DNA of 64,000 nt from JAEDHM01 sp964368645 (GTDB lineage: Bacteria; Bacillota; Clostridia; Christensenellales; CAG-1252), in the NCBI GenBank assembly GCA_964368645.1, contig CAYJBY010000012.1:1-64000 (forward strand). Direction: 5' to 3'. This document shows, piece after piece, positions 1 through 8,427 of this stretch. The notes under the pieces were generated by a model. That model made no database searches and was not told the DNA's origin. It saw only the letters and a program-made list of their open reading frames with translations. Position numbers and translations under genes: made by a program. How positions within the stretch are numbered: the first letter of the stretch is position 1; each line of letters opens with the position of its first letter.

Positions 1-141
1 AAAGCCTTTCAGTAGAGAAAAAGCCTTTTGGTAGAAATGAGCAAAATAAAAAGGCCTAGAAAATCATCTAAAATGGACAACTTCTAAGCCTTATTCTGTT
101 AATTTGCTTCTGGCGGAAAGGAAATATCTCCCTATTTGCCT

Positions 142-175
142 AAAAAAACAAAAAGGTATGACTTGTATCATACCT
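142..175 (-). terminator. Terminator of the tRNA operon
   Basis: An inverted repeat AGGTATGA / TCATACCT with a 6-nt loop (154-175) is followed on the minus strand by a T-rich run (142-153). It lies directly downstream of the last tRNA (Val) and so should end the tRNA transcript. Confidence 0.8.
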
Positions 176-187
176 ATCGTTGTAATA

Positions 188-263
188 TGGTGGAAACAAT
201 AGGGCTCGAACCTATGACCCTCTGCTTGTAAGGCAGATGCTCTCCCAGCTGAGCTATGCTTCC
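188..263 (-). tRNA. tRNA-Val (anticodon TAC)
   Basis: The minus strand folds into a complete cloverleaf: acceptor GGAAGCA pairs with TGTTTCC, the anticodon loop is CTTACAA (anticodon TAC) and the T loop is TTCGAGC. A discriminator A and an encoded CCA follow. It is last of four tRNAs in one minus-strand operon. Confidence 0.97.
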
Positions 264-267
264 ATCT

Positions 268-342
268 TGGTGACCCCTACGGGATTCGGACCCATGTTAA
301 CGCCGTGAAAGGGCGCTGTCTTAACCGCTTGACCAAGGGGCC
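268..342 (-). tRNA. tRNA-Glu (anticodon TTC)
   Basis: Acceptor GGCCCCT pairs with AGGGGTC, and the anticodon arm CGCCC-TTTCACG places TTC at positions 34-36. The T loop is TTCGAAT-like (written TCCGAAT here) and CCA is encoded. It is third in the minus-strand tRNA operon, 4 nt upstream of tRNA-Val. Confidence 0.96.
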
Positions 343-370
343 TGGCTTGATATAGGCGGATATGCGATTT

Positions 371-448
371 TGGTAGCGGCGGTTGGATTCGAACCAACGA
401 CCTGCCGGGTATGAACCGGCCGCTATAGACCAACTAAGCTACGCCGCC
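371..448 (-). tRNA. Elongator tRNA-Met (anticodon CAT)
   Basis: The acceptor stem GGCGGCG/CGCCGCT, the anticodon loop TTCATAC and the encoded CCA closely resemble the B. subtilis elongator tRNA-Met as I remember it. This favours Met over the lysidine-modified Ile-CAT species, whose loop is usually CTCATAA. Length is 78 nt with a slightly long D loop. Confidence 0.93.
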
Positions 449-457
449 ACAGTATAA

Positions 458-534
<77 letters not shown>

Positions 535-547
535 ACGATGCTAGTAT

Positions 548-576
548 AGAATAAGTTATTTCAAAAGATTTGTCAA
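548..576 (-). promoter_or_regulatory. Promoter of the tRNA operon
   Basis: On the minus strand a perfect -35 TTGACA (571-576) stands 17 nt from the -10 TATTCT (548-553), immediately upstream of tRNA-fMet. Confidence 0.75.
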
Positions 577-768
577 CCTTTTGGGAAAAACTTTTTTAAA
601 TAATTCCTGTTTTTTTCGGGCGTTGTACTTTTTGCCGCAACCGTCCACAACCTGTTGTAGATTAAAACGAAAACGTAGCCGTTCCGCTCCGAAAAAATCA
701 GCCGTTCCTTGAAAAAACTCGCTCAAAGAGTCAAAATCACGCATCGGTAAAGCCCTATTTCGGCTTTA

Positions 769-1152
769 TCAGTTAAGCTCCTTAACCCAAAGTCCGTGCA
801 AATTGCAATAAGCGTAAACCGCTATCGCTTTGTCGTTGCACAGCACAAATTCCGCAGTAGGCGTCTCGCCTGCCTTAAGGATTCTGCGCTGACCGCCGTT
901 TTGAGTCATAAGGTAAATCCAAGCTATATGATGCTCTTCCGCCATCGGGTGCAGGGTTGAGCCTACGGTGACTTTGACCGTATTGCCCACGACTTCCACC
1001 ATCGGCAAATGCTTTTCAACGCTTGCTTCCACCGTATTGGGCTTAAGCGCCTTCATCTTTTCGCCACAGCAAATAATCGGAGCTTTGGAATCGTTAATAA
1101 CGCCAACTAGATTGCCGCACTCACGGCATATAAAAAATCTGTTATCTATCAT
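769..1152 (-). CDS. dfx: Desulfoferrodoxin-type superoxide reductase
   Basis: This 127-aa cytoplasmic protein should reduce superoxide to hydrogen peroxide without making oxygen, a defence typical of anaerobes. Residues 1-36 form a rubredoxin-like desulforedoxin domain with Cys9, Cys12, Cys28 and Cys29 for an Fe(Cys)4 centre. The C-terminal part is the catalytic neelaredoxin fold: the KH pair at 47-48, then His68, His74, Cys116 and His119 fit the Fe(His)4Cys site. Length matches the family. A GAGGAG ribosome site precedes the ATG. It has its own promoter below the exporter gene, with a 16-bp inverted repeat in the leader. The domain layout makes it a class I (2Fe) enzyme rather than a bare neelaredoxin. 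Confidence 0.95.
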   Translation of the reverse strand: MIDNRFFICRECGNLVGVINDSKAPIICCGEKMKALKPNTVEASVEKHLPMVEVVGNTVKVTVGSTLHPMAEEHHIAWIYLMTQNGGQRRILKAGETPTAEFVLCNDKAIAVYAYCNLHGLWVKELN

Positions 1153-1173
1153 AATAATTACTCCTCTGTCAAC

Positions 1174-1226
1174 GGCGCAACCTTGCGCCTAATCACTATG
1201 ATAGCAGATTATTATGCCGTAGTCAA
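1174..1226 (-). promoter_or_regulatory. dfx promoter with palindrome near the start site
   Basis: On the minus strand -35 TTGACT (1221-1226) and -10 TATCAT (1198-1203) are 17 nt apart. Immediately downstream, at the expected start site, lies an inverted repeat with 7-bp perfect arms, GGCGCAA / TTGCGCC (1174-1189). It could be a repressor operator or a leader hairpin. Confidence 0.6.
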
Positions 1227-1254
1227 GCATCGGCTTTTTCGTCCGTTTCGCCGC

Positions 1255-3732
1255 CTATTCTTCCGTTGCGGTATCGTTCGCCTGCTCCGCGTCGGCGTTC
1301 TCTGTTGCGGTATCGACGGTCTGCGCCTCAATTTCACTCGCCGTCCATTCGTTCAATATGTCGTTCCCCTCTTCGCAGTTATCCGCGGTAGCTTCGCTTG
1401 CATCGATATTGCAAGAGGTATCGCCGTCTTCCGCCGCCGCGTCCGCAAGCTTTTTGCCCTTACGTCTGAAAATCAGTTTGAAGTCCAATTTGTCGCTGAC
1501 TTTTTCGGTAACCAAGAGCAGAGAGGGTAACACAAAGAGTACTATCATTACAGAAGCAAGCGCACCTATTCCCAACAGCGAGCCAAGTTCCGCAACTACG
1601 CCCGAGGAAGCTATTGCCAAGGCAAATCCCGTTATGGTTAGGATAATTCCCGAGGTGATTATGGTGGGGAACACCGCGTTCTCGGAAGCCGCCATCGCGG
1701 AGTATCTGTCGGGGAAATTGTGCTTGGTGGTTTTGTAGCGGTTGGTTAAAACTATGGCGTAATCTATGGTCGCGCCCATCTGAACCGCCATTATTATCAA
1801 ATATCCGATAAAGCAAACCGTATTGCCTGCAAGGAACGGGATAACGAAGTTAATCCAAATACCGCCTTGAATTGCAAGAGTCAGAATAACGGGAAGCGCA
1901 AGGTTCTTGAACGTAAACAGCAGTATCAGCAAGATAAACACAAGCGTAAACACGTTGACTAAGGTGTTATCGGCAGGGAAGAACTCCGCCATCTCGTAGC
2001 AGACCACGCTTTCGCCTGTGAGATAAAACTCGCTGTAATAGTCCTTCAAACCTTCCTTTAGCTCGGTAAGCAGGGCAAAAGTTTCCTTATTCTCCACTCC
2101 GCTGTCTATCATAAAGGTCATTCGGGCGTAATCCTCGCTTTCCAAATTGTCCTTTGCGAAAACCAACTGCGAAAGCATAGGCTTATAATCGCCCAATAGG
2201 CTGTCGTAGGCAGAGGTACCGTTGATATATACCAGCAAATCCAATAAAGTGACCTCGGTATCCGCTGTAGGCGTAATCCCTGCGCTCTCAAGATAATTGT
2301 CGAAACAGCTTTGAGCCGTCACCTCGATAAGCGTGTCGCTTACACCCGTGCCTGCGGCAAGTCCTTTCAGTGCAACGCCGATACTTTCTCTTGAAAAGCT
2401 GTCGGTAAGTCCGACGCCCTCGGCTATTTGAATTGTCGATAGAGCGTTGACGTTTTGGTCGGAAACCTGCTCGAAGCTTGTAACGTATTCCGCCACCGCA
2501 CGTTGTTTTTCGTAATCCCCTTTCGGCACGATAACCACCAAAGAGTTAAGCGAGCCGAAATCCTTGCCGATTTCCTCCTGTGACGCTAAAATCTCGGCGC
2601 AACCGTTCATATTGAAGGCGTAGGTATTGTAAAACTGTCCTGTTCCGGCAAGTATCACAAGCACTAGGAAAATCGGAACGATGACCTTACGAGCTTTGAC
2701 TATGGCGCGTGCAGGCTTAGTTACGTTGGGAACGAAGGATTTGTGCTTTGTTTTGTCCAAGGGTTTGGCGAAGATTACCAACAGCGCAGGCATTAAAAGG
2801 ATAACGGAAAGCAGGCTGAAAACTATGCCTTTCGTAAGGGAAATGCCTATTTCAACGCCGATTTTTAAGCTCATAAACATCAGCGCACACATACCTGCGA
2901 TAGTGGTTAAGGAACTGGAGCAAATCTCGGGAATCGCCTTGGTAAGCGCGGTTACCGCCGCTTTCTTAGCGTCGGGATTAAGCGTTCTCTCCTCCATAAA
3001 GCGGTGCAGGAGTATAACGGAGTAATCTATGGACAGCGCGAGCTGAAGAACCAGCGAAACCAGATTGGAAATATAGGAAATACCGTTGAAGAAGTAATTG
3101 GTACCCATATTAAGGGCAACGGAAACGCCTAAAACGGCGACCATCAGCAACAGCTCGAAGTAGCTTTTTGAGGTAAACAGAAGCATTAGGATTATAGCCA
3201 CCACTATTACGATGCCTATGGTTAAAATGCTGTCCTCGGTTGATTGTCTTGTATAAAAAGAGGACGCAGACTGCCCTGCGAAATACGCGTCACGGGAGTC
3301 AAGCGTATCGATAAGCCATTCCACAGCGTCAAACGCCCCTGCGGTGGAGTCGTAATCTTTAAGATTAACGGTGTAAAGCGCGTTGCCGTTTTTGTAATTG
3401 CCCATTTCCGGTGCGTAAGTGACCGCGGCGATACCCTTATCGGGGTTGTTAAGCTCCAAAGCCAGAGCGGCGGCCTCTTCCTCCGTAACGCCCTTAACCA
3501 TAACGTAAGCCATACCCTTGTCGTCAAACTGTTCTTTGAGGACGGTCATAGCTTCGGCGGTCTCGCTTTTTGCGGGAAGGTATCCCGAAAGGTCGTATTC
3601 GACCTTTGTGTAGGGTATTAAAACCACGCACGCAATGGTAAGCGCGATAAAAATACCGAAAAACACCCAGCGGAAGCGGACGACTATCTCGGAAAACTTT
3701 TGCGGAATACTCAAACGGTCGATTTTTTTCAT
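1255..3732 (-). CDS. MMPL/RND-superfamily membrane exporter
   Basis: This 825-aa integral membrane protein has the duplicated RND/MMPL architecture. Each half is one transmembrane helix, a large extracytoplasmic loop (about residues 45-165 and 370-575) and a block of five helices. The helix blocks (about 170-330 and 590-750) carry the IDYSVIL and IDYAIVL segments typical of the proton-relay helix 4 in this family. The last 70 residues are an acidic, low-complexity cytoplasmic tail. Members of the family export lipids, lipopeptides or drugs by proton antiport; the substrate cannot be told from sequence. It is transcribed divergently from a TetR-type regulator, which probably represses it. Start is the ATG at 3732. 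Confidence 0.88.
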   Translation of the reverse strand: MKKIDRLSIPQKFSEIVVRFRWVFFGIFIALTIACVVLIPYTKVEYDLSGYLPAKSETAEAMTVLKEQFDDKGMAYVMVKGVTEEEAAALALELNNPDKGIAAVTYAPEMGNYKNGNALYTVNLKDYDSTAGAFDAVEWLIDTLDSRDAYFAGQSASSFYTRQSTEDSILTIGIVIVVAIILMLLFTSKSYFELLLMVAVLGVSVALNMGTNYFFNGISYISNLVSLVLQLALSIDYSVILLHRFMEERTLNPDAKKAAVTALTKAIPEICSSSLTTIAGMCALMFMSLKIGVEIGISLTKGIVFSLLSVILLMPALLVIFAKPLDKTKHKSFVPNVTKPARAIVKARKVIVPIFLVLVILAGTGQFYNTYAFNMNGCAEILASQEEIGKDFGSLNSLVVIVPKGDYEKQRAVAEYVTSFEQVSDQNVNALSTIQIAEGVGLTDSFSRESIGVALKGLAAGTGVSDTLIEVTAQSCFDNYLESAGITPTADTEVTLLDLLVYINGTSAYDSLLGDYKPMLSQLVFAKDNLESEDYARMTFMIDSGVENKETFALLTELKEGLKDYYSEFYLTGESVVCYEMAEFFPADNTLVNVFTLVFILLILLFTFKNLALPVILTLAIQGGIWINFVIPFLAGNTVCFIGYLIIMAVQMGATIDYAIVLTNRYKTTKHNFPDRYSAMAASENAVFPTIITSGIILTITGFALAIASSGVVAELGSLLGIGALASVMIVLFVLPSLLLVTEKVSDKLDFKLIFRRKGKKLADAAAEDGDTSCNIDASEATADNCEEGNDILNEWTASEIEAQTVDTATENADAEQANDTATEE

Positions 3733-3763
3733 AATTTCAATTACTCACTTGTGTATTGATATG

Positions 3764-3776
3764 TTTTATTGTAAAA
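3764..3776. promoter_or_regulatory. Candidate TetR operator between exporter and regulator
   Basis: The 114-bp divergent gap contains a 13-bp inverted repeat, TTTTA-TTG-TAAAA, inside a longer imperfectly symmetric AT-rich tract. Its position between an exporter and a TetR-family gene fits an autoregulatory operator. AT-rich palindromes also arise by chance, so support is weak. Confidence 0.3.
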
Positions 3777-3846
3777 TAAATATGTATTAAATAGCAACAA
3801 CGGTGAAAAAAAGAAAAAAACTTATACAGAAAGGGGGATTTGTGTA

Positions 3847-4383
3847 ATGACGGACAAACAAAAACCAACGAAAGCCACCGAAACGCAACACCTTATTTGC
3901 GACGCTTTTTTTGCACTTTTGAAGGATAAATCCTTTGAGGAGCTTACCGTCAGCGAGATATGCGCCAAGGCAGGAGTCGCCCGAAAAACCTTCTACAATA
4001 ACTTCACCTCAAAAAGCGACATAGTAGGACTTAGCATAGACAACTTTTTCAACAGCCACGAGGCTTTGCTGATTTTGGAGCGTTCTCAACCGGAAATCAT
4101 TTACCGTTCCGCTTTTGAGTTCGTGGACGAAAACCGCGACTTGTTTTTACTGCTTTACCGCCGCAACCTCTTTAACTATGCGGAGGAAAGGCTGATTTAT
4201 TATTGTCAAAGCCGTTGGCCAGCCGACCTGCCCGTCAACAAACGCTTTGCGGAGTATTTTGTTTCCGCAATGGTGTCGCTGTTTGTGAGTATCCTCAAAA
4301 ACTGGATTAAGAACGGATTTACCGACAGTATCGACGACCTCGTTACCCTCGCCGCTTCCCTAATGTACAGCGGAAAACGATAA
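3847..4383 (+). CDS. TetR/AcrR-family transcriptional regulator
   Basis: This 178-aa protein has an N-terminal TetR helix-turn-helix (about residues 12-60), including ICAKAGVARKTFYNNF, which matches the family recognition helix and following Tyr-Phe segment. The rest is a helical ligand-binding/dimer domain that I cannot assign to a known ligand class. A strong AAAGGGGG ribosome site precedes the ATG. The gene is divergent from the MMPL exporter at 1255-3732, the usual arrangement for a repressor of an efflux pump, so it probably controls that gene and itself. Confidence 0.88.
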   Translation: MTDKQKPTKATETQHLICDAFFALLKDKSFEELTVSEICAKAGVARKTFYNNFTSKSDIVGLSIDNFFNSHEALLILERSQPEIIYRSAFEFVDENRDLFLLLYRRNLFNYAEERLIYYCQSRWPADLPVNKRFAEYFVSAMVSLFVSILKNWIKNGFTDSIDDLVTLAASLMYSGKR

Positions 4384-4503
4384 ACTATCCGCAAAAGGGT
4401 GAAACGCCGCCCTTACTTGGCGGTTAAGCCGAGGCGGATTGACAACGCATTACGCGCCGTAACCTACAATTACACTGCGCTTGACCTTTCACCATTCCTT
4501 AAC

Positions 4504-4533
4504 TTGACATAAAAAACGAAAAACGCTTATAAT
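4504..4533 (+). promoter_or_regulatory. Promoter of the response regulator gene
   Basis: A perfect -35 TTGACA (4504-4509) and a perfect -10 TATAAT (4528-4533) with an 18-nt spacer stand 35 bp upstream of the coding start. Confidence 0.8.
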
Positions 4534-4568
4534 AATAAAAGCGGCTTGCCGCAGGGAGGTATCGGCTT

Positions 4569-5246
4569 TTGAGTACCCTACTGATAGTTGACGACGAAAA
4601 GGAAATACGCGACGTAATCAAGGAATACGCCATTTTCGGCAGTTACGACGTGTTGGAGGCCGCCAACGGCTTCGAGGCGGTTAATATCGCCCGCGACAAC
4701 GACGTGGATTTGATAATTATGGATATTATGATGCCCGGCTTGGACGGCTACGGAGCGGTTAAGGAAATCAAGAAATTTAAGGATATTCCCACCGTTATGC
4801 TTTCCGCAAGGGGCGAAGAATACGACAAGCTTTTCGGCTTTGAGTTGGGCGTGGACGATTACGTCACCAAGCCCTTTTCTCCCCGTGAGCTGATGGCGAG
4901 AGTTGCCGCGATTATCAAGCGCAAAGCCCCCACGGTCAACAAGGAACAGCTTGCGTACGGCGGTTTGGTTATAGATATAAGCGGCAGAACTGTCACCGTT
5001 GACGGCAAAAAAGCCGACCTTACCCCCAAGGAATACGAGCTTTTGTTCTATCTCGTCCGCAACAAAAACGTAGCGTTAAGCCGCGAAAAACTGTTATCGG
5101 ACGTTTGGGATTACGATTTTTACGGCGAGGACAGGACGGTGGATACCCATATCAAAATGCTCCGTTCCAATCTGGGCCCCTACCGCGACCACATAGTCAC
5201 CTTAAGGGGTATGGGATACAAATTCGTGGAGAATCCCGAGAACTGA
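4569..5246 (+). CDS. OmpR/PhoB-type response regulator (orphan)
   Basis: This 225-aa protein combines a receiver domain (1-115) with a winged-helix DNA-binding domain (about 125-222). The receiver has the acidic pair Asp8-Asp9, the phosphoacceptor Asp52 in IIMDIMMPG and the conserved Lys in VTKPFSP. The C-terminal half has the KEYELL and RTVDTHI segments of OmpR-type effectors. Translation begins at a TTG: GGGAGG lies about 10 nt upstream and no ATG is better placed. The gene has its own promoter and ends at a strong terminator, with no histidine kinase on either side, so the partner kinase must be elsewhere. Confidence 0.93.
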   Translation: MSTLLIVDDEKEIRDVIKEYAIFGSYDVLEAANGFEAVNIARDNDVDLIIMDIMMPGLDGYGAVKEIKKFKDIPTVMLSARGEEYDKLFGFELGVDDYVTKPFSPRELMARVAAIIKRKAPTVNKEQLAYGGLVIDISGRTVTVDGKKADLTPKEYELLFYLVRNKNVALSREKLLSDVWDYDFYGEDRTVDTHIKMLRSNLGPYRDHIVTLRGMGYKFVENPEN

Positions 5247-5265
5247 ACCCGAAAACAAATATTTC

Positions 5266-5294
5266 AAAAATCGGAACTTGCTTCCGATTTTTTT
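5266..5294 (+). terminator. Intrinsic terminator after the response regulator
   Basis: Stem AAATCGGAA / TTCCGATTT with loop CTTGC, followed by a T tract, 20 bp after the stop codon. It separates the regulator from the beta-mannosidase gene. Confidence 0.85.
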
Positions 5295-5475
5295 ATAACC
5301 GTCACTCCCTTTTTATCGTATGGCTTTTTCTTTTTATCCGTACTGTTTACCCTTTTGCCCGATACCGCCTTACCGTCTTCGCAATTCAGGCTTTTCGCCC
5401 TCGCGGCGGTCTGCATTCTCTTCTTGCGGTGTCCCCTTGCTTATTCCGCGGAAAGGTGTTAAACTGAAAATTGCT

Positions 5476-8019
5476 ATGGACGATACGGTTTTTTCCTTAA
5501 ACGGACAATGGAGCTTAAGACATGCGGACGGAACAAAGGTAGCGGACGGCGAGGTGCCGGGCTGTAATTTTACCGATTTGATGAGAGCGGACATAATCCC
5601 CGATCCCTTTTACGGCGTCAACGAAAGCGCGGTCGGTGAGGTAGCGAAAAAGGACTGGCTTTACACCCGTACCTTTAGCACACGTGACGAGTGGTTCGAG
5701 TCGGACGTTATTATGCTGGTATTTGAAAAGTTGGATACCGTTGCCACCGTTACGCTTAACGGCAAAACTGTGATTACCGCGGACAACTATCATCTTAGGC
5801 ACAGCGCGGATATTAAGGAGCTGTTAAACCGCGGCGAAAACCGTCTTGAGGTGCTTTTCACCTCTCCCGTCCGATACGTTGCTGAAAAGCAGGCGCAGGT
5901 TCAATGCCCGATTAACAGTAACGGTATGACGGGTATCGCGCATATCCGCAAGCCACAGTGCCATTTCGGGTGGGATTGGGGTCCGATACTGCCCCAAAGC
6001 GGCATTTGCGGCGACGCGTATATCAAAACCTATAAGGGTGTGCGTATCAGCGGTGCGCGTATCGAGCAGGAACACCTTAACGAAAGCGTTACCCTGCGGA
6101 TTTTTGCGGAATATACCACCTTACGGAGCGGCGTCAGCGTCACTGTAACCGTAAAGGATTACGAGGGCGCAATTATATACAAGGGCGAAGCCGCGCCCAC
6201 TGCGGACGGCGGAACCGCCGTTGTTACGGTGCACAACCCCAAGCTGTGGCAAACCTATGAATGGTCGGGGTGCAAGCAACCCCTATATACGGTTTGCATA
6301 TCCGCTTACCTTAACGGTGAGCTGACGGATACCTACAGCCAAAGCGTGGGCTTAAGACGGCTGACCTTGGACAGAACGCAGGACTGCTACGGCAACAACT
6401 TCAAGTTCGTACTTAACGGACACGACGTTTTCGCCAAGGGCGCGGATTGGATACCGCCCGACAGCTTTCCCTCAAGAGTCACGCCCGAAAAACTGGAGCG
6501 GTACGTGAAAACCGCCGCGGAATCGGGCTTTAATATGCTCCGCGTTTGGGGCGGCGGCTATTACGAATCGGACGATTTTTATAGGCTGTGCGACGAATAC
6601 GGTATATTGGTGTGGCAGGACTTTTGCTTTGCCTGTCAGGGCTATCCTCTCTTTATCGACAGTTTTAGGAGCAACGTGCTTAAGGAGGTTGAATACAACG
6701 TCAAAAGACTGCGTAATCACCCCTGCCTTTGTCTGTGGTGCGGCAATAACGAAATCGAGACAATGGAAACCGTCTGGGCTTATAAGCGGCGGTTCTTGCG
6801 GTGGACGGAAAAGTTTTTTTACCATATTCTGCCCGAGGAATTGAGAAAATACGACTGCGTTACGCCCTATATCGAGGGCTCGCCTGTGGGAAGCGGCTAC
6901 GGCAAGGGGGTTAATTCGGACGGTCGGGGCGATACCCACCTGTGGGCGGTTTGGCACGGACTTCAGGGAACGCGGTACTACCGCCGCCGATATACGCGGT
7001 TTTGCAGTGAATTCGGGTTCGAGGCTTTCCCCGATCCGAAATGCTTAAGCCGCTTTGCGGAAAAAGAGGATTACGACCTGAACGGCAAGGTTTTTTCCGC
7101 GCACCAAAAGTGCCGTGACGGCAACGCGAAAATGCTTTTTTATATCGGAGCAAGATTCCGTCTGCCCGAACGGTTCGAGGATTACGGCTACTTGTCGGGG
7201 CTTTGCCAGTCCGAGTGCGTAGGCGACGCAACCGAGCATTGGCGGCGCAATAAGGGCAGGTGCAACGGCTCGCTTTACTGGCAGTATGACGATTGTTGGC
7301 CCTGCTGTTCTTGGTCGAGCGTGGATTACTACGGCAATTACAAGGCTTTGCAATACAACTCAAAGCACTTTTTCAAGCCGCTTACGCTATCTGTCGAGGA
7401 CGGCAAAAAGGCTCTTAAGGTGTATCTTCTCAACGACCTTCTTCGGGAGGAAACGGTGACGGTCAGACTGCGGCTGATGGACTATCGTGGCAAAACCTTT
7501 GCGGACGAAACCGTACGGCTCACCGCCGAGGCTAACGCCGTTCGCCTAATCAAAACCTTTTCCGTTGCCGAGCTGAAAAAGACCGCGCCGTTAAAGGAGT
7601 GCGTTTTCGTGGCGGATATGTACGAAAACGGAGAGCTTTCCGTCCGAAAGACCTGTCTTTTTGCCGCGGAAAAGCGGCTGAAACTCCCAACTCCCCACGT
7701 CACAACCGCCGTTTCGGCGGAAAACGGCGTTGTTTCCGTCCGCTTATGCTCCGACGTTTTCGCAAGAGCGATCGCCCTTTCCTCCGCGGAAAGCGCACCC
7801 TTCAGCGACAATTATTTCGACCTTTTGCCTAATGAGAGCGTAACCGTAACGCAGAAAAGCGACCTATCCGCTGAGTCCTTTGCCGAGGGGCTTACGCTCC
7901 GCGACGTGACGGCGGTTAAGGCGGCAGGCTCACCGCTTAGCGACCTGATTAAAAGACTGCGCGTCTTCTTAAAACCGATTAATCTGCTGTCTTACCTTTG
8001 GTATAAGCTGTCAAAGTAA
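5476..8019 (+). CDS. Beta-mannosidase, glycoside hydrolase family 2
   Basis: This 847-aa enzyme should release beta-linked mannose from the non-reducing ends of manno-oligosaccharides or N-glycan cores. It has the GH2 order: N-terminal jelly-roll with FGWDWGP (about 155-160), an Ig-like domain, then a TIM barrel with the GADWIPPDSFPSR and RVWGGGYYE segments typical of beta-mannosidases. The CGNNEIE motif (about 423-429) gives the acid/base Glu and CSEFGF (about 509-514) the nucleophile Glu. No signal peptide is seen, so it is probably intracellular and acts on imported oligosaccharides. The ATG at 5476 fits the family N-terminus (SLNGQWSLR), but its ribosome site is weak. The frame stays open upstream to 5320 with unconvincing sequence. 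Confidence 0.92.
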   Translation: MDDTVFSLNGQWSLRHADGTKVADGEVPGCNFTDLMRADIIPDPFYGVNESAVGEVAKKDWLYTRTFSTRDEWFESDVIMLVFEKLDTVATVTLNGKTVITADNYHLRHSADIKELLNRGENRLEVLFTSPVRYVAEKQAQVQCPINSNGMTGIAHIRKPQCHFGWDWGPILPQSGICGDAYIKTYKGVRISGARIEQEHLNESVTLRIFAEYTTLRSGVSVTVTVKDYEGAIIYKGEAAPTADGGTAVVTVHNPKLWQTYEWSGCKQPLYTVCISAYLNGELTDTYSQSVGLRRLTLDRTQDCYGNNFKFVLNGHDVFAKGADWIPPDSFPSRVTPEKLERYVKTAAESGFNMLRVWGGGYYESDDFYRLCDEYGILVWQDFCFACQGYPLFIDSFRSNVLKEVEYNVKRLRNHPCLCLWCGNNEIETMETVWAYKRRFLRWTEKFFYHILPEELRKYDCVTPYIEGSPVGSGYGKGVNSDGRGDTHLWAVWHGLQGTRYYRRRYTRFCSEFGFEAFPDPKCLSRFAEKEDYDLNGKVFSAHQKCRDGNAKMLFYIGARFRLPERFEDYGYLSGLCQSECVGDATEHWRRNKGRCNGSLYWQYDDCWPCCSWSSVDYYGNYKALQYNSKHFFKPLTLSVEDGKKALKVYLLNDLLREETVTVRLRLMDYRGKTFADETVRLTAEANAVRLIKTFSVAELKKTAPLKECVFVADMYENGELSVRKTCLFAAEKRLKLPTPHVTTAVSAENGVVSVRLCSDVFARAIALSSAESAPFSDNYFDLLPNESVTVTQKSDLSAESFAEGLTLRDVTAVKAAGSPLSDLIKRLRVFLKPINLLSYLWYKLSK

Positions 8020-8162
8020 CCGTAACGGTTTTTTTGGGGGGAATAGGGATTAAAATATACCGCATAAATGCGAAGATTAAACTGATTATCAATTTGATTA
8101 TCAGTACCTAAAACCACCATAGACGACGTTTTTTATAACCGCTTTTTATATGGACTAGAGAA

Positions 8163-8345
8163 TACCGCATAAATGCGAGATTCTTCACTTCGCGTAAACG
8201 CTCGTTCAGAATGACAGTTCCTGCAAAAAACGTGTCATTCTGAGGAGTGACCTGACTATTTCCGGGGTTCCCCGCAAAAACACGTAGTGTTATTGTGGGG
8301 TGGTTAAAGAATCTCGCCGACAGGCGGTCACATTATCATTCCGAA
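8163..8345. repeat. Dispersed intergenic repeat with inverted parts
   Basis: The block starts CCGCATAAATGCGAGATTCTTC, then CAGAATGACA, then its inverse TGTCATTCTGAGGAG, then GGGGTTCCCCGCAAAA, and closes with AAAGAATCTCGC, the inverse of the start. A second copy in the opposite orientation lies at 60926-61015, and fragments occur at 8059-8068, 63770-63783 and the window end. It lies in a 408-bp gap (8020-8427) that holds no gene. Confidence 0.75.
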
Positions 8346-8360
8346 TTTTTATTAAACAGT

Positions 8361-8390
8361 AAAAAGGGACGGAATATCCGTCCCTTTCGT
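8361..8390 (-). terminator. Terminator downstream of feoB
   Basis: Stem AAAGGGACGG / CCGTCCCTTT with loop AATAT, flanked by A and T tracts so it could work in both directions. On the minus strand it follows the feoB stop codon. Confidence 0.8.
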
Positions 8391-8427
8391 TTTCAAAATT
8401 CTATGTTTTTTGCTAAAGTTCTATGCT

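Noticed and set aside
556..744. 62-codon minus-strand frame between dfx and the tRNA operon
   Set aside because: It overlaps the tRNA promoter, has no ribosome site and no recognisable sequence.
5290..5475. Hydrophobic frames after the response regulator, considered as a histidine kinase remnant
   Set aside because: They follow a strong terminator, have no ribosome site and no kinase motif.
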